Shown here: positions 35,005 to 44,574 of the stretch, piece after piece
Layout of the letters: each line of letters starts with the position of its first letter
Numbering within the stretch: position 1 is the stretch's first letter
Assembly (NCBI GenBank): GCA_964557005.1
Contig: CAZKYI010000003.1
Location: 1-64,000 of the forward strand
Length of the DNA stretch: 64,000 nucleotides
Source: JBECKS01 sp964557005
GTDB taxonomy: Bacteria; Pseudomonadota; Gammaproteobacteria; Pseudomonadales; JBECKS01
Direction of reading: 5' to 3'
The notes under the pieces: generated by a model
What the model was told of the DNA's origin: nothing
Database searches by the model: none
Seen by the model: the letters and a program-made list of their open reading frames with translations, nothing else
Program-made: the position numbers and the translations under genes

Positions 35005-35098
35005 AGCGCCTTTGGCTCCCCAATTTGTTTGGCAAGGGGTATACTGCGCGACCCCGCTTCAAGCGGCTCAATTTAAATCAAAAGAGTGAACTTTCAAA

Positions 35099-35623
35099 AT
35101 GAGCTTAAACGACGTACCCGCAGGGAAAGACCTGCCCAATGACATTTATGTAGTCATCGAAATTCCTGCCAACCATAACCCCATCAAATACGAAATCGAT
35201 AAAGATTCAGGCGAAGTGTTTGTTGACCGCTTTATGGCCACTCCCATGTTCTACCCCTGTAACTATGGTTACATTCCCAACACCTTGTCGGAAGACGGTG
35301 ATCCTCTGGATGTATTGGTGGTGACTCCTTACCCTTTGATTCCTGGCTGTGTGATCCGTTGCCGTCCCGTGGGCATTTTGAATATGTCTGACGAAGCCGG
35401 ACAAGACGCAAAGCTGGTTGCCGTGCCGCACGACAAATTGTCTGTGCTGTATCGCAATGTGAAGGAAATTTCAGATTTGCCTGCGCTGCTGGTTAAACAA
35501 ATCCAGCACTTCTTTGAAAACTACAAAGGTCTTGAAGAAGGTAAATGGGTGAAAGTCGATGGCTGGGATAACGCTGCCGCTGCCCGCGCTGAAATTGAAA
35601 AGGCTGCTGCCGCTGCGAAGTAA
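35099..35623 (+). CDS. ppa: Inorganic pyrophosphatase
   Basis: A 174-residue family I pyrophosphatase, the usual bacterial length. The metal-binding signature EDGDPLDVLV is intact, and the N-terminal PNDIYVVIEIPANHNPIKYE is typical. It hydrolyses PPi in the cytoplasm to drive biosynthesis. A possible TATACT -10 element lies at 35040-35045. A strong bidirectional-looking terminator follows at 35646-35674. Confidence 0.96.
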   Translation: MSLNDVPAGKDLPNDIYVVIEIPANHNPIKYEIDKDSGEVFVDRFMATPMFYPCNYGYIPNTLSEDGDPLDVLVVTPYPLIPGCVIRCRPVGILNMSDEAGQDAKLVAVPHDKLSVLYRNVKEISDLPALLVKQIQHFFENYKGLEEGKWVKVDGWDNAAAARAEIEKAAAAAK

Positions 35624-35645
35624 AAACACACTTGGTCAAGCCTGA

Positions 35646-35674
35646 AAAAAAGCCCACCGTTGTGGGCTTTTTTT
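35646..35674. terminator. Rho-independent terminator after ppa
   Basis: A hairpin with arms AGCCCACC / TTGTGGGCT (stem AGCCCAC/GTGGGCT) is followed by a run of eight or more T and preceded by a run of A, so it can act on both strands. It sits between convergent ppa and the GST-like gene. Confidence 0.9.
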
Positions 35675-35682
35675 TATCAAGA

Positions 35683-36612
35683 TTACGATAAAACCCTCAG
35701 TTGATAATTATTTCTGGGAAAGTGCACATGCACGGTACCTGTCTCGCTGGTTTCCCTTTCAATAATCCAGCGGTTTGGCATCTGCGCCTTTAATACACCT
35801 GAACTAAATACCAGACGATAATCACTCGGGGCAATGGCGACTTGTTTATTCAGGGGTGCCGATTTATCGCTTTGTTCATTTTTGTGCACGCTGGCAGGCT
35901 GGGCATTTTTTGCTACGGCAATGGACTGTTGCGCGGAAATTTCTTCCATCTTGTTGTTATTGTTAAACGCCTTGATGCGATCCATCCACGCCATTACTTT
36001 TGGATATTTCACCATATAAGGCTTTTCACCCACATCACGGATAAACCACAAACTGTGATAGGCAGCAAAATCACCGATATTGGGTTGATTTCCAAATAAA
36101 AAGTCCTGTTCCAGCATGGCTTCAACACGCTGCAAATGTTCACGCACCACAGTGGAAGCAGAGAACAAACCTGGAACCTTAACCGTAGCCTTGTGCCCCA
36201 GATTGATACGATCAACTGCAAAACGGGCAATATCCCACCAGCCCATACTGGCGCGCACTTTTTTGCGTAATTGCGCACTGCCGCCAGACAACACACAGGC
36301 AAAAAAGATTTGGCCTTCTACCTCGGCAACAAAATCCTGTACCTGTTTATCAACGCGGTTGATATCCAGTTCAACCTTGCCAGAAAGCGCAGCAATTTCA
36401 GCGGCAATCATATTGGAATCACAAAAAATATCGGCGCCGATTTGTGCCACAGGCACACGCGCATAACCACCCGTCAGGGTGTCCATCAAAGGTCTGGGGG
36501 GCATTTCCCTGACAATCACCGACTGCCAGTCAACCCCTGCATAGGCAAGTATGGCACGCACTTTTTCTGAAAAAGGTGAGAGTGGATAATGATGCAAAAT
36601 CAATGAAGGCAT
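35683..36612 (-). CDS. Glutathione S-transferase family protein
   Basis: A 309-residue protein. The N-terminal thioredoxin-like domain has HHYPLSPFSEKVRAILAYAG at about 6-25, the usual SPF(S/C)xKVR glutathione-site stretch, and later FCDSNMIAAEIA. A helical C-terminal GST domain follows to about residue 215. The last 90 residues (NAQPASVHKNEQSDKSAPLN onward) are a polar extension ending in a small beta-rich segment, making the protein longer than a normal GST (about 210-230). Substrate unknown. A DUF2333 gene lies 45 bases upstream on the same strand. Confidence 0.8.
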   Translation of the reverse strand: MPSLILHHYPLSPFSEKVRAILAYAGVDWQSVIVREMPPRPLMDTLTGGYARVPVAQIGADIFCDSNMIAAEIAALSGKVELDINRVDKQVQDFVAEVEGQIFFACVLSGGSAQLRKKVRASMGWWDIARFAVDRINLGHKATVKVPGLFSASTVVREHLQRVEAMLEQDFLFGNQPNIGDFAAYHSLWFIRDVGEKPYMVKYPKVMAWMDRIKAFNNNNKMEEISAQQSIAVAKNAQPASVHKNEQSDKSAPLNKQVAIAPSDYRLVFSSGVLKAQMPNRWIIERETSETGTVHVHFPRNNYQLRVLS

Positions 36613-36657
36613 AAGGTTCTCCTGAACAAATTGATTAATGCTGAATCAGCTTCGTGA

Positions 36658-37677
36658 TTACCCTTCCTGCAACAAGCGTCTTAAATCAATCAAACCAGCA
36701 TTGGCGCGTGAAATATAGTTGGCCATCACCAGTGAATGATTCGCCCACAAACCGAAGCCTGAACCATTGAGAATCATCGGGCTCCATACCGGCCTTTGCG
36801 TGGCTTCCAGTTCACGAATAATTTGCTGCAAGCTGGCGAGGGCATTTTTCTTTTGCAGAACATCGTGAAAATCCACTTCAATGGCTTTCAACAAATGCAA
36901 CAGCGCCCAGCAAGAGCCTCTGGCTTCGTAAAACACATCATCGAGTTCAAAGAAGGAAGTTTTGACATGAATATTGTCCTGTGTGCGGGTGGATTGCACA
37001 GCAGCGCTGTCACCAGCCAAATCAGTATTGACGCGCACATCGGCAACACTGGCACTGAGACGTTGCGACAAGCTGCCCAGTCGGGTTGAAGAATTTGTTA
37101 AAAAATTATTCAGGTTGTCGGCACGCGCATAAAACTGTGCGTTATGCACATCGGCATCAGCCAGTCGTTCCTGATAATTGCGCAGGTGCTTGATACCCTC
37201 TTTCAGTTTGTCTTCATAGGCGGGAAACAAAAAACTCTGGTGATCGGTATTGAATGCCGGTTCTGCCCTTGCGAGGCTGGCATCTTCAATGGATTGCGAT
37301 TGCGAGCGGCTGATGTCCTGACGCAAGGCTCGGCTCATGTCGCGCACCTGTACTACCACACCAAATTCCCACGCAGGAATGTTATCGAGAAAAATACTTG
37401 GCGGAGTCATGTCGTTGCTTAAATAGCCACCTGGTTTTTTAATCAGGGTTTCGGCAACTTGTATCAAAGTTTGCACGGTGGTTTCACCGACATTGGCTGA
37501 AGAGCCTTTGCGCACCTGAAACGTATCGCGCTCCTGACTCCACCAAACACCCAAAACGATATTGATAACAAGCAGCACAAGCAAAGCAGGGATGGCTGCC
37601 CTGAACCAACGATTGCCCCCTGGCGTTGTTTTCACACCTGCCAGATTATCTTTAATGCGCTCACTCAAACTTCCCAT
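36658..37677 (-). CDS. DUF2333-family inner-membrane protein
   Basis: A 339-residue protein with one membrane helix at about 29-48 (IPALLVLLVINIVLGVWW) and a long, mostly helical, probably periplasmic remainder. The segments VGETTVQTLIQVAETLIKKPGGYLSND and SPMILNGSGFGLWANHSLVMANYISRANAG are the hallmarks of DUF2333, common in gammaproteobacteria. Function is unknown. It is transcribed away from aroQ. Confidence 0.82.
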   Translation of the reverse strand: MGSLSERIKDNLAGVKTTPGGNRWFRAAIPALLVLLVINIVLGVWWSQERDTFQVRKGSSANVGETTVQTLIQVAETLIKKPGGYLSNDMTPPSIFLDNIPAWEFGVVVQVRDMSRALRQDISRSQSQSIEDASLARAEPAFNTDHQSFLFPAYEDKLKEGIKHLRNYQERLADADVHNAQFYARADNLNNFLTNSSTRLGSLSQRLSASVADVRVNTDLAGDSAAVQSTRTQDNIHVKTSFFELDDVFYEARGSCWALLHLLKAIEVDFHDVLQKKNALASLQQIIRELEATQRPVWSPMILNGSGFGLWANHSLVMANYISRANAGLIDLRRLLQEG

Positions 37678-37786
37678 ACCGCTGCCTCACTTTACACTGC
37701 CCGCTTGCATGCTCGGCAAGATATTACTTCAATAGACTTTGCGCAACACAGACCCTAGGATAAGCACTGTTTTTACTGATAGATTT

Positions 37787-38230
37787 ATGACCATGACAAA
37801 TATTCTTGTAATCAACGGCCCGAATCTGAATTTGCTAGGCGAACGTGAACCTGAGCAATATGGCTTTGAAACGCTGGCTTCGATTGTGCAGTCTCTGGAA
37901 CAGGCGGCTGCGAAACTGGGGCACGGGCTTCAACATTTTCAGAGCAATTCGGAAGCCGAACTCATCAATCGTATTCATCAGGCCAAACAGGATCAGGTTG
38001 CTTTTATCATCATCAATCCTGCGGCTTACACACACACCAGTGTGGCGCTTAGAGATGCGCTGGCGGGTGTCCACATTCCATTTATTGAAGTGCATTTGTC
38101 CAACGTACATGCGCGTGAAGCCTTTCGTAAGGAATCCTATTTTTCTGACTTGGCTATCGGTGTGATTACCGGCCTTGGCAGTCAGGGTTATCACTTCGCC
38201 TTACAGGCAGCGCATAAACATCTTTCCTGA
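37787..38230 (+). CDS. aroQ: Type II 3-dehydroquinate dehydratase
   Basis: A 147-residue dodecameric dehydratase of the shikimate pathway. The signature ILVINGPNLNLLGEREPEQYG contains the catalytic Tyr and Arg loop, and EVHLSNVHAREAFR carries further active-site residues. The start at 37787 (or the ATG two codons later) fits the family; the frame open from 37739 adds unrelated residues. In many gammaproteobacteria accB and accC follow; here prmA starts only 10 bases after the stop. Confidence 0.95.
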   Translation: MTMTNILVINGPNLNLLGEREPEQYGFETLASIVQSLEQAAAKLGHGLQHFQSNSEAELINRIHQAKQDQVAFIIINPAAYTHTSVALRDALAGVHIPFIEVHLSNVHAREAFRKESYFSDLAIGVITGLGSQGYHFALQAAHKHLS

Positions 38231-38240
38231 AACCCTGCTG

Positions 38241-39170
38241 ATGAGCTGGATAGAATTTTCAGTGCATTGCTCAGCCGGGCAAGCGGAGCCTTTTGAGGAT
38301 TTTTTACTCACGCAAGGTGCGCTGGCGGTGACCTTTCAGGATTTAAAAGACGATGCCATTTTTGAACCTGCTTTGGGTACCACGCCGTTGTGGCAACACA
38401 CCAAACTCACCGCTTTATTCGACACGCAAGTAAACCCTGAAGCACTGTTCGCACGCTTTCAGGCACAATTTAAAGATGCACCGAAAAACTTCCACGCACA
38501 GGCGCTGGAAGACCGTGACTGGGAACGCGAATGGCTCAAACATTACCGCAGCATGTGCTTTGGTGAACGCCTGTGGGTAATCCCCAATCTACCTGAATAC
38601 ACGCAAACACTACCGCCTGAAATCAAAGCAGACCATCAGGTACTTCTCATGGATCCCGGACTCGCCTTTGGCACTGGCACCCATGAAACCACCGCATTGT
38701 GTCTGGAATGGCTCGCTCAACATTCATTGCAAGAGAAGTATGTAATCGATTATGGGTGCGGTTCAGGCATTCTGGCGGTGGCTGCAAAACTGCTTGGCGC
38801 TGCGAATGTTGCCGGTTGTGATCTTGATCCACAAGCACTGCTAGCTTCGCGTGAAAACGCTGCGCGTAATTCCGTGAATGAGCACTGCCTGTTTGAATCG
38901 GTGAGCGAATTTCGCACGCGTTTTCAAAATACGCCTGCTGTCAAAGCCGATATTGTGCTTGCCAACATTCTTGCAGGTACGCTGGAAATTCTCTGTGAAG
39001 AGCTTGCCAACTTGTTGGATGCCGATGGTATGATTGTGCTCTCTGGTATTCTGGATACTCAGGCAGAGCATCTTATTGAGGTTTACCAGAAATATTTCCA
39101 TGCTTTCGAGCAAGTTAACAAAAATAACTGGGTAAGAATAAGCGCCCGTAAAAAACCAGGCATCAATTGA
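38241..39170 (+). CDS. prmA: Ribosomal protein L11 methyltransferase
   Basis: A 309-residue enzyme. The N-terminal L11-binding domain is followed by the SAM domain with MDPGLAFGTGTHETTALCLEWL at about 137-158 and VIDYGCGSGILAVAAKLLGA. It trimethylates ribosomal protein L11. The ATG at 38241 starts the standard N-terminus (MSWIEFSVHC). It is followed after six bases by the DUF3426 gene, as in Pseudomonas-type loci. Confidence 0.95.
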   Translation: MSWIEFSVHCSAGQAEPFEDFLLTQGALAVTFQDLKDDAIFEPALGTTPLWQHTKLTALFDTQVNPEALFARFQAQFKDAPKNFHAQALEDRDWEREWLKHYRSMCFGERLWVIPNLPEYTQTLPPEIKADHQVLLMDPGLAFGTGTHETTALCLEWLAQHSLQEKYVIDYGCGSGILAVAAKLLGAANVAGCDLDPQALLASRENAARNSVNEHCLFESVSEFRTRFQNTPAVKADIVLANILAGTLEILCEELANLLDADGMIVLSGILDTQAEHLIEVYQKYFHAFEQVNKNNWVRISARKKPGIN

Positions 39171-39176
39171 AACAGC

Positions 39177-40319
39177 ATGAGCCAGATTGAAACCCATTGC
39201 CCGCACTGTGGCACTTCCTTTTCCGTTTCCAGCGAACAATTACAAATTGCACAAGGCCATGTGCGTTGTGGCGTGTGTATGAAGGTGTTTAAAGCAGGCG
39301 CAGCACCTGCACCCAAAGTAGCAGAAACCAAAAGCCAGATTGTTGAAGCCAAAGGTGATCTCAATCTTGACGATGACAGCAGCATTGAAGCGTGGATTAA
39401 AAAGAACCAGAAAGCAGCCAATAAGAATATTCAAAGCGGCCCCGTTGAAGCGCCCACAGGAGATATTTCGGTTGACTCCTTACGCTTTGATGATGAGCTT
39501 TCCGATGCGTTTGAAAATCTGAAACCCGCACCTCAACCTGGCAGCAAAGATTTCACGCTTGAGAAGCTCGAGAAAGAAGAAGATTTGTTTCTGGAACTGG
39601 AAAAGAAAGAAAAAGAAAAAGTGCTTTCCAAAATCGGCGACCCCAAATCCAGAGTGCGCGAAATCAGGCAGCCTGCGCAGGAACCTGTCGAGCATTTCCA
39701 CGCGGAGGAAAACAGTTTTGGCAATACCGATTTCGCCAGTGATTTTGATGATGACCCCTTTGCTCTGGGCGATGATGAACCGATTGTCCACGTCACGCTT
39801 GGCAGTACCGAAATTGAAGAACCCATCACCTTCGAAGAGAGGCTCAAACCCAGAATCCTTTGGCCGTCTCTGGCAACAAGCTTTGCACTGATTTTGTTTG
39901 CGCAGGTACTTATCAGCAACTTTACTCAATGGTCAGAAGATAATCGTTATCGTGGCTTCTATTCAGTCTTTTGCTCCATCGGCCTGTGTGAGCTTCCGCC
40001 TTTGAGAGATGTGAATCGCATTCGTGGCAGCAACCTGATTGTGCGCCCTCACCCGCACATCGATAATGCCTTGATTGTCGATGCCATCATCAATAATCAG
40101 GCACCGTTTGCCCAAGCCTTTCCCAAACTGTTCCTGAGCTTTTCCGATGTGCATGGCAAGGTCATTGCCTCACGTATATTTGAGCCTCGTGAATACCTCA
40201 CTGGCGAATTGAAGGGCTTGACGGCGCTTCCGTCACGCTCGCCCTTGCATCTGTCTCTGGAAATTCTTGACCCGGGCACACAAGCCGTCAATTACCAGAT
40301 AGATTTTATCGATTCCTGA
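39177..40319 (+). CDS. Zinc-ribbon DUF3426 membrane protein
   Basis: A 380-residue protein. The N-terminal MJ0042-type zinc ribbon has four cysteines (CPHCGTSFSVSSEQLQ, then CGVCMKVF). A long acidic and lysine-rich low-complexity middle (about 45-220) follows, then one membrane helix near 225-245 (LWPSLATSFALILFAQVLIS), and finally a DUF3426 domain with IRGSNLIVRPHPHIDNALIV. Function unknown. Position between prmA and dusB is conserved in pseudomonad-like genomes. Confidence 0.87.
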   Translation: MSQIETHCPHCGTSFSVSSEQLQIAQGHVRCGVCMKVFKAGAAPAPKVAETKSQIVEAKGDLNLDDDSSIEAWIKKNQKAANKNIQSGPVEAPTGDISVDSLRFDDELSDAFENLKPAPQPGSKDFTLEKLEKEEDLFLELEKKEKEKVLSKIGDPKSRVREIRQPAQEPVEHFHAEENSFGNTDFASDFDDDPFALGDDEPIVHVTLGSTEIEEPITFEERLKPRILWPSLATSFALILFAQVLISNFTQWSEDNRYRGFYSVFCSIGLCELPPLRDVNRIRGSNLIVRPHPHIDNALIVDAIINNQAPFAQAFPKLFLSFSDVHGKVIASRIFEPREYLTGELKGLTALPSRSPLHLSLEILDPGTQAVNYQIDFIDS

Positions 40320-40327
40320 CTCCACCG

Positions 40328-41341
40328 ATGAACATCGGATCGTATCAATTCGCAAGCCCGCTGATTCTTGCACCGATGGCGGGTGTCACCGATTTGCCCT
40401 ATCGCAACCTGTGTCGCCAACTTGGGGCAGGCGCTGCCGTTGGCGAAATGCTCACCTCCAAACAGGAACTGTGGAACTCACCCAAATCCAGCTTCCGCCA
40501 AATCCAGCCGAGCGAGCAAGGCATACGCTGGATTCAGATTCTTGGCAACGATCCACAACAAATGGCGCTTGCTGCCTTACAGTGCGAACAAGATGGCGCA
40601 CACATTATCGACATCAACATGGGTTGCCCTGCCAAAAAAGTGTGTAAAAAACTGGCGGGGTCTGCACTGTTGCAAGATGAAAAACTGGTTGCACAAATTC
40701 TTGAAGCTGTCGTCAAAACAGTTGACGTTCCTGTCACATTAAAAATTCGTACGGGTGCATTTAAACAGCAAAAAAATTTTTTAAACATTGGTGTTATTGC
40801 AGAACAGTGCGGTGTAAGCGCAGTGAGCATTCACGGTCGCACACGCCAATGCAAATATACTGAACAGGCCGAGTATGAAAGTGCTGCATATCTGAAACAA
40901 AAACTTGAAATTCCTGTGATTGTCAACGGTGATATTGTGTCGGCAGAAAAAGCAAAAACAGTGCTAGACCATACAAACGCAGATGGTATTATGGTCGGCC
41001 GCGCGGCCTTGGGTAACCCTTGGTTGTTTCGCGAGATAGGCGCATATCTTGATTCGACAAACCAGCGCACAAGTTATGCACCTTCCCTTGAAGAATTACA
41101 TCAAACCATAAGCACCCACATTAAATCGCTTCACGATTTTTACGGCACTTCTCTTGGTGTAAGAATTTCAAGAAAACATTTAAGCTGGTACGAAGAAAAG
41201 TTTCCGCACATCATTTTTCTGAAAAAACAATTCAATCAGTTAAATGAAAGTCAGGCACAACTGGATTTAATTGACGAATATTTTGGAACAGGATTTGGCA
41301 TCAATGAACAAAGCAACATCACACGCCGCCTACTTGAGTGA
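40328..41341 (+). CDS. dusB: tRNA-dihydrouridine synthase B
   Basis: A 337-residue FMN enzyme of the Dus family. It has LAPMAGVTDLPYR at about 15-27, DINMGCPAKKVCKKLAGSAL with the catalytic Cys, the IHGRTR segment, and NGDIVSAEKAKTVLDHTNADGIMVGRAALGNP. It reduces specific uridines in the tRNA D-loop. It is directly followed by fis, as in E. coli and Pseudomonas, and its 3' end overlaps the fis start by 38 bases. Confidence 0.95.
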   Translation: MNIGSYQFASPLILAPMAGVTDLPYRNLCRQLGAGAAVGEMLTSKQELWNSPKSSFRQIQPSEQGIRWIQILGNDPQQMALAALQCEQDGAHIIDINMGCPAKKVCKKLAGSALLQDEKLVAQILEAVVKTVDVPVTLKIRTGAFKQQKNFLNIGVIAEQCGVSAVSIHGRTRQCKYTEQAEYESAAYLKQKLEIPVIVNGDIVSAEKAKTVLDHTNADGIMVGRAALGNPWLFREIGAYLDSTNQRTSYAPSLEELHQTISTHIKSLHDFYGTSLGVRISRKHLSWYEEKFPHIIFLKKQFNQLNESQAQLDLIDEYFGTGFGINEQSNITRRLLE

Positions 41342-41624
41342 GGACACCAGTAACATCATCGAACTGTCACCGAAAACCGATGCACCATTCAACGCACCTT
41401 GTATTCATGAAAGTGTTACACAGAATGTGCGTGATTATTTCAAACAACTGGGTGATCAGGACGCACACGAACTTTACCAGTTAGTGCTTGGTCAGGTAGA
41501 ACCTGCCCTGTTAAGCGAAGTGCTCAAACATACGCGCGGCAATCAATCGAAAGCGGCTGAACTGCTCGGCCTGAATCGCGGTACCCTGCGCAAGAAACTC
41601 CAGCAATACGGCCTTGATGCCTAG
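41304..41624 (+). CDS. fis: DNA-binding protein Fis
   Basis: A 106-residue nucleoid protein. The C-terminal helix-turn-helix is nearly identical to E. coli Fis: HTRGNQSKAAELLGLNRGTLRKKLQQYGL. The middle matches the dimerisation helices (LYQLVLGQVEPALLSEVL). It bends DNA and activates stable-RNA promoters. The ATG at 41304 gives a length close to the E. coli protein (98) and lies inside the dusB reading frame, so translation is probably coupled. Confidence 0.95.
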   Translation: MNKATSHAAYLSEDTSNIIELSPKTDAPFNAPCIHESVTQNVRDYFKQLGDQDAHELYQLVLGQVEPALLSEVLKHTRGNQSKAAELLGLNRGTLRKKLQQYGLDA

Positions 41625-41633
41625 AGGTTTTTC

Positions 41634-43214
41634 ATGAGCCAAGCGGCTGCTTTTCCCGTCAAACGAGCGCTTTTGAGCGTATCTGACAAAACCGCACTGA
41701 TTGAATTTGCCAAAGGGCTGGCAGAACTGGGCATAGAAATTCTTTCTACTGGCGGCACCTACAAACAACTCGTCAATCACCGTATTCCTGTTAAAGAAGT
41801 ATCTGAACATACCGGCTTTCCCGAAATCATGGATGGCCGCGTAAAAACCCTGCATCCCAAAATTCACGGCGGCATTCTCGCTCGCCGTGACATCGATCAG
41901 GCGGTGATGCTTGAAAACCGGATTGAAGCCATCGATTTGGTGGTGGTAAATCTCTACCCTTTTCAGGAAACCGTCGCCAAACCCGATTGCAATCTTGGCG
42001 ATGCCATTGAGAACATTGATATTGGCGGCCCGACGATGGTGAGAGCAGCCGCCAAGAACCACGCCTTTGTTGGCATCGTGGTTGACCACAATGATTACAA
42101 CAACATTCTCGCAGAGCTTAAAACGCAACAGCGCGTATTGAGTGCAGCGACCCGTTACAAACTCGCCGTCAAGGCGTTTAGCCACACAGCGCAATACGAT
42201 GCTGCGATTTCCAACTACTTGATTGGCATGAACGAAAAAGCAGAAAAAGCCGAATTTGCCGATGTATTGAATTTGCAATTTGAAAAAGTGGCTGACATGC
42301 GTTACGGCGAAAATCCTCATCAAAAAGCCGCTTTTTACCGTGAAGCCAAACTGAAAGAAAACAGTATTTCGAGCGCCATACAAATTCAGGGCAAGGAACT
42401 TTCCTATAACAACATCGCCGATACGGACGCAGCGCTGGAATGCGTGCGCAGTTTTAGCGAATGTGCGTGCGTGATTGTCAAACATGCCAATCCTTGCGGG
42501 GTTGCGATTGGCAAGGATTGTCTCGACGCTTATCAAAAAGCATTTCAAACCGACCCCACTTCTGCCTTTGGCGGCATCATCGCGTTTAACCGTGTGTTAG
42601 ATGAACACTGCGCACAAGCAATGATTGACCAGCAATTTATTGAAGTGGTGATTGCGCCGAAAATTTCAGAGGCTGCGCGAATCGTGTTCCAACAAAAACA
42701 CAATGTGCGCGTGCTGGAAACGGGTGATTTAAAACTGCTCGATACGCACCCGATGGATTACAAACGTGTGAACGGCGGCATTCTGGTTCAAGACCGTGAT
42801 ATGGGAAACATGACAGCCAGCGCTTTGAAAGTGGTGAGCAAACGCACGCCCACTGAAAACGAAATACGTGATTTGCTGTTCACATGGACGGTTGCCAAAT
42901 TCACCAAATCCAACGCCATTGTGTATGCCAGAAATTTGCAAACCATTGGTGTCGGTGCAGGCCAAATGAGCCGTGTTTACAGTGCCAAAATTGCAGGTAT
43001 CAAAGCAGCCGATGAAGGCTTGCAGGTACAAGGCGCAGTGATGGCCTCTGATGCCTTCTTCCCGTTCAGAGACGGAATTGACGCAGCAGCGCAAGCAGGC
43101 ATTCGTGCCATTATTCAACCAGGTGGCTCCATTCGTGACGAAGAAGTGATTGCTGCTGCCGATGAAGCCGACATCGCGATGGTGTTTACAGGCATGCGCC
43201 ATTTCAGGCACTAA
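41634..43214 (+). CDS. purH: Bifunctional AICAR transformylase/IMP cyclohydrolase
   Basis: A 526-residue enzyme that performs the last two steps of IMP synthesis. The N-terminal IMP cyclohydrolase domain begins RALLSVSDKTALIEFAKGL and contains STGGT and the GRVKTLHPKIHGG motif. The transformylase domain has KHANPCG around the catalytic Lys-His, and FPFRDGIDAAAQAGIRAIIQPGGS near the C-terminus. It sits between fis and purD as in related bacteria. Confidence 0.97.
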   Translation: MSQAAAFPVKRALLSVSDKTALIEFAKGLAELGIEILSTGGTYKQLVNHRIPVKEVSEHTGFPEIMDGRVKTLHPKIHGGILARRDIDQAVMLENRIEAIDLVVVNLYPFQETVAKPDCNLGDAIENIDIGGPTMVRAAAKNHAFVGIVVDHNDYNNILAELKTQQRVLSAATRYKLAVKAFSHTAQYDAAISNYLIGMNEKAEKAEFADVLNLQFEKVADMRYGENPHQKAAFYREAKLKENSISSAIQIQGKELSYNNIADTDAALECVRSFSECACVIVKHANPCGVAIGKDCLDAYQKAFQTDPTSAFGGIIAFNRVLDEHCAQAMIDQQFIEVVIAPKISEAARIVFQQKHNVRVLETGDLKLLDTHPMDYKRVNGGILVQDRDMGNMTASALKVVSKRTPTENEIRDLLFTWTVAKFTKSNAIVYARNLQTIGVGAGQMSRVYSAKIAGIKAADEGLQVQGAVMASDAFFPFRDGIDAAAQAGIRAIIQPGGSIRDEEVIAAADEADIAMVFTGMRHFRH

Positions 43215-43247
43215 ACGTCTGAACAAATCCCAATAGAGTAACTTGTT

Positions 43248-44537
43248 ATGAAAATTCTCATCATAGGTAACGGTGGCAGAGAACATGCTCTGGCATGGAA
43301 ATGCGCACAATCCGCATCGGTCAGCGAAGTGTTTGTAGCGCCCGGCAATGCCGGAACAGCGGGAGAAAACAAAACCCGCAATGTCGCGATTGATGTACTT
43401 GATAATGAACAACTGATTCGCTTTGCACAACAGCAGTACATCGATTTGTGTATTGTTGGCCCCGAAGCACCTTTGGTGAATGCGCTGGTGGATGATTTTC
43501 AAAAAGCGGGGCTTAACTGTTTTGGCCCCACTCAAAACGCTGCACAACTGGAAGGCTCGAAAGCCTTCACCAAGGATTTTCTGGCGCGTCACAAAATTCC
43601 TACGGCGACTTACCAGAATTTTACCGATGTCGATGCAGCGATTGCCTACATCAAACAACAAGGTGCACCAATTGTTGTGAAAGCTGATGGCTTGGCAGCG
43701 GGTAAAGGCGTAATTGTGGCGCAAACCGAACAGCAAGCGATTGATGCCGTGCGCGATATGCTTGCAGACAACCGCTTTGGTAATGCAGGCAGTCGCGTGG
43801 TGATTGAAGAATTTCTGACAGGCGAAGAAGCCAGTTTTATTTGCATGGTCGATGGTAAAAACATTCTGCCGATGGCCAGTTCACAGGATCACAAAGCGCG
43901 TGACAATGGTGACCAGGGGCCTAACACGGGCGGCATGGGTGCTTATTCCCCTGCACCTGTTGTGACTACTGAAATTCACCAGAAAATCATGGAACAAGTG
44001 ATGCAACCCACTGTGGCAGGCATGGCCGCAGAAGGAAATCGCTATCTCGGTTTTCTCTATGCAGGTGTGATGATTGATGCGGCAGGTAATGTCAAGGTAC
44101 TGGAATTCAACTGCCGTTTTGGCGACCCCGAAACCCAACCGATTATGATGCGCCTGCAATCTGATTTGCCTGCACTGTGTCTGGCTGCACTGGATGGCAA
44201 GCTCGACCAACAAGTTGTTCACTGGGATGAACGGCCCTGCCTGGGCGTTGTGATGGCCTCTGGCGGTTATCCCGACAGTTATCAAAAAGGCTTCCCAATT
44301 TCAGGTCTGGATGCTGCTCAACAAGATGAAAAAATTTTTATTGCGGGTGCTGAACAGCAAGCAGGTGAAGTGGTCAACACGGGAGGGCGCGTCCTGTGCG
44401 TGTGCGCCCTGGACAACTCGGTGAGTGAGGCACAACAAAAAGCCTACGCACTGGTCAACAAAGTCCACTGGCAAGATGCCTATTTCCGCACCGATATTGG
44501 CTATCGCGCAGTTGCCAGAGAAAAGCACACAGACTAA
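43248..44537 (+). CDS. purD: Phosphoribosylamine-glycine ligase
   Basis: A 429-residue ATP-grasp enzyme catalysing the second step of purine synthesis. It starts MKILIIGNGGREHALAWK, includes KADGLAAGKGVIVAQT in the ATP-binding domain, and GGMGAYSPAPVV followed by EFNCRFGDPETQ with the metal ligands. The length is standard. It forms a pair with purH 33 bases upstream. Confidence 0.97.
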   Translation: MKILIIGNGGREHALAWKCAQSASVSEVFVAPGNAGTAGENKTRNVAIDVLDNEQLIRFAQQQYIDLCIVGPEAPLVNALVDDFQKAGLNCFGPTQNAAQLEGSKAFTKDFLARHKIPTATYQNFTDVDAAIAYIKQQGAPIVVKADGLAAGKGVIVAQTEQQAIDAVRDMLADNRFGNAGSRVVIEEFLTGEEASFICMVDGKNILPMASSQDHKARDNGDQGPNTGGMGAYSPAPVVTTEIHQKIMEQVMQPTVAGMAAEGNRYLGFLYAGVMIDAAGNVKVLEFNCRFGDPETQPIMMRLQSDLPALCLAALDGKLDQQVVHWDERPCLGVVMASGGYPDSYQKGFPISGLDAAQQDEKIFIAGAEQQAGEVVNTGGRVLCVCALDNSVSEAQQKAYALVNKVHWQDAYFRTDIGYRAVAREKHTD

Positions 44538-44574
44538 AGTTAGCTCACATTAAAAAGAACAAACAAGGTGAATT

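Noticed and set aside
41511..43736. Long open frames on the minus strand across purH and purD (345 and 335 codons)
   Set aside because: They lie wholly opposite well-supported purH and purD and encode no recognisable protein; they are shadows of the coding strand.
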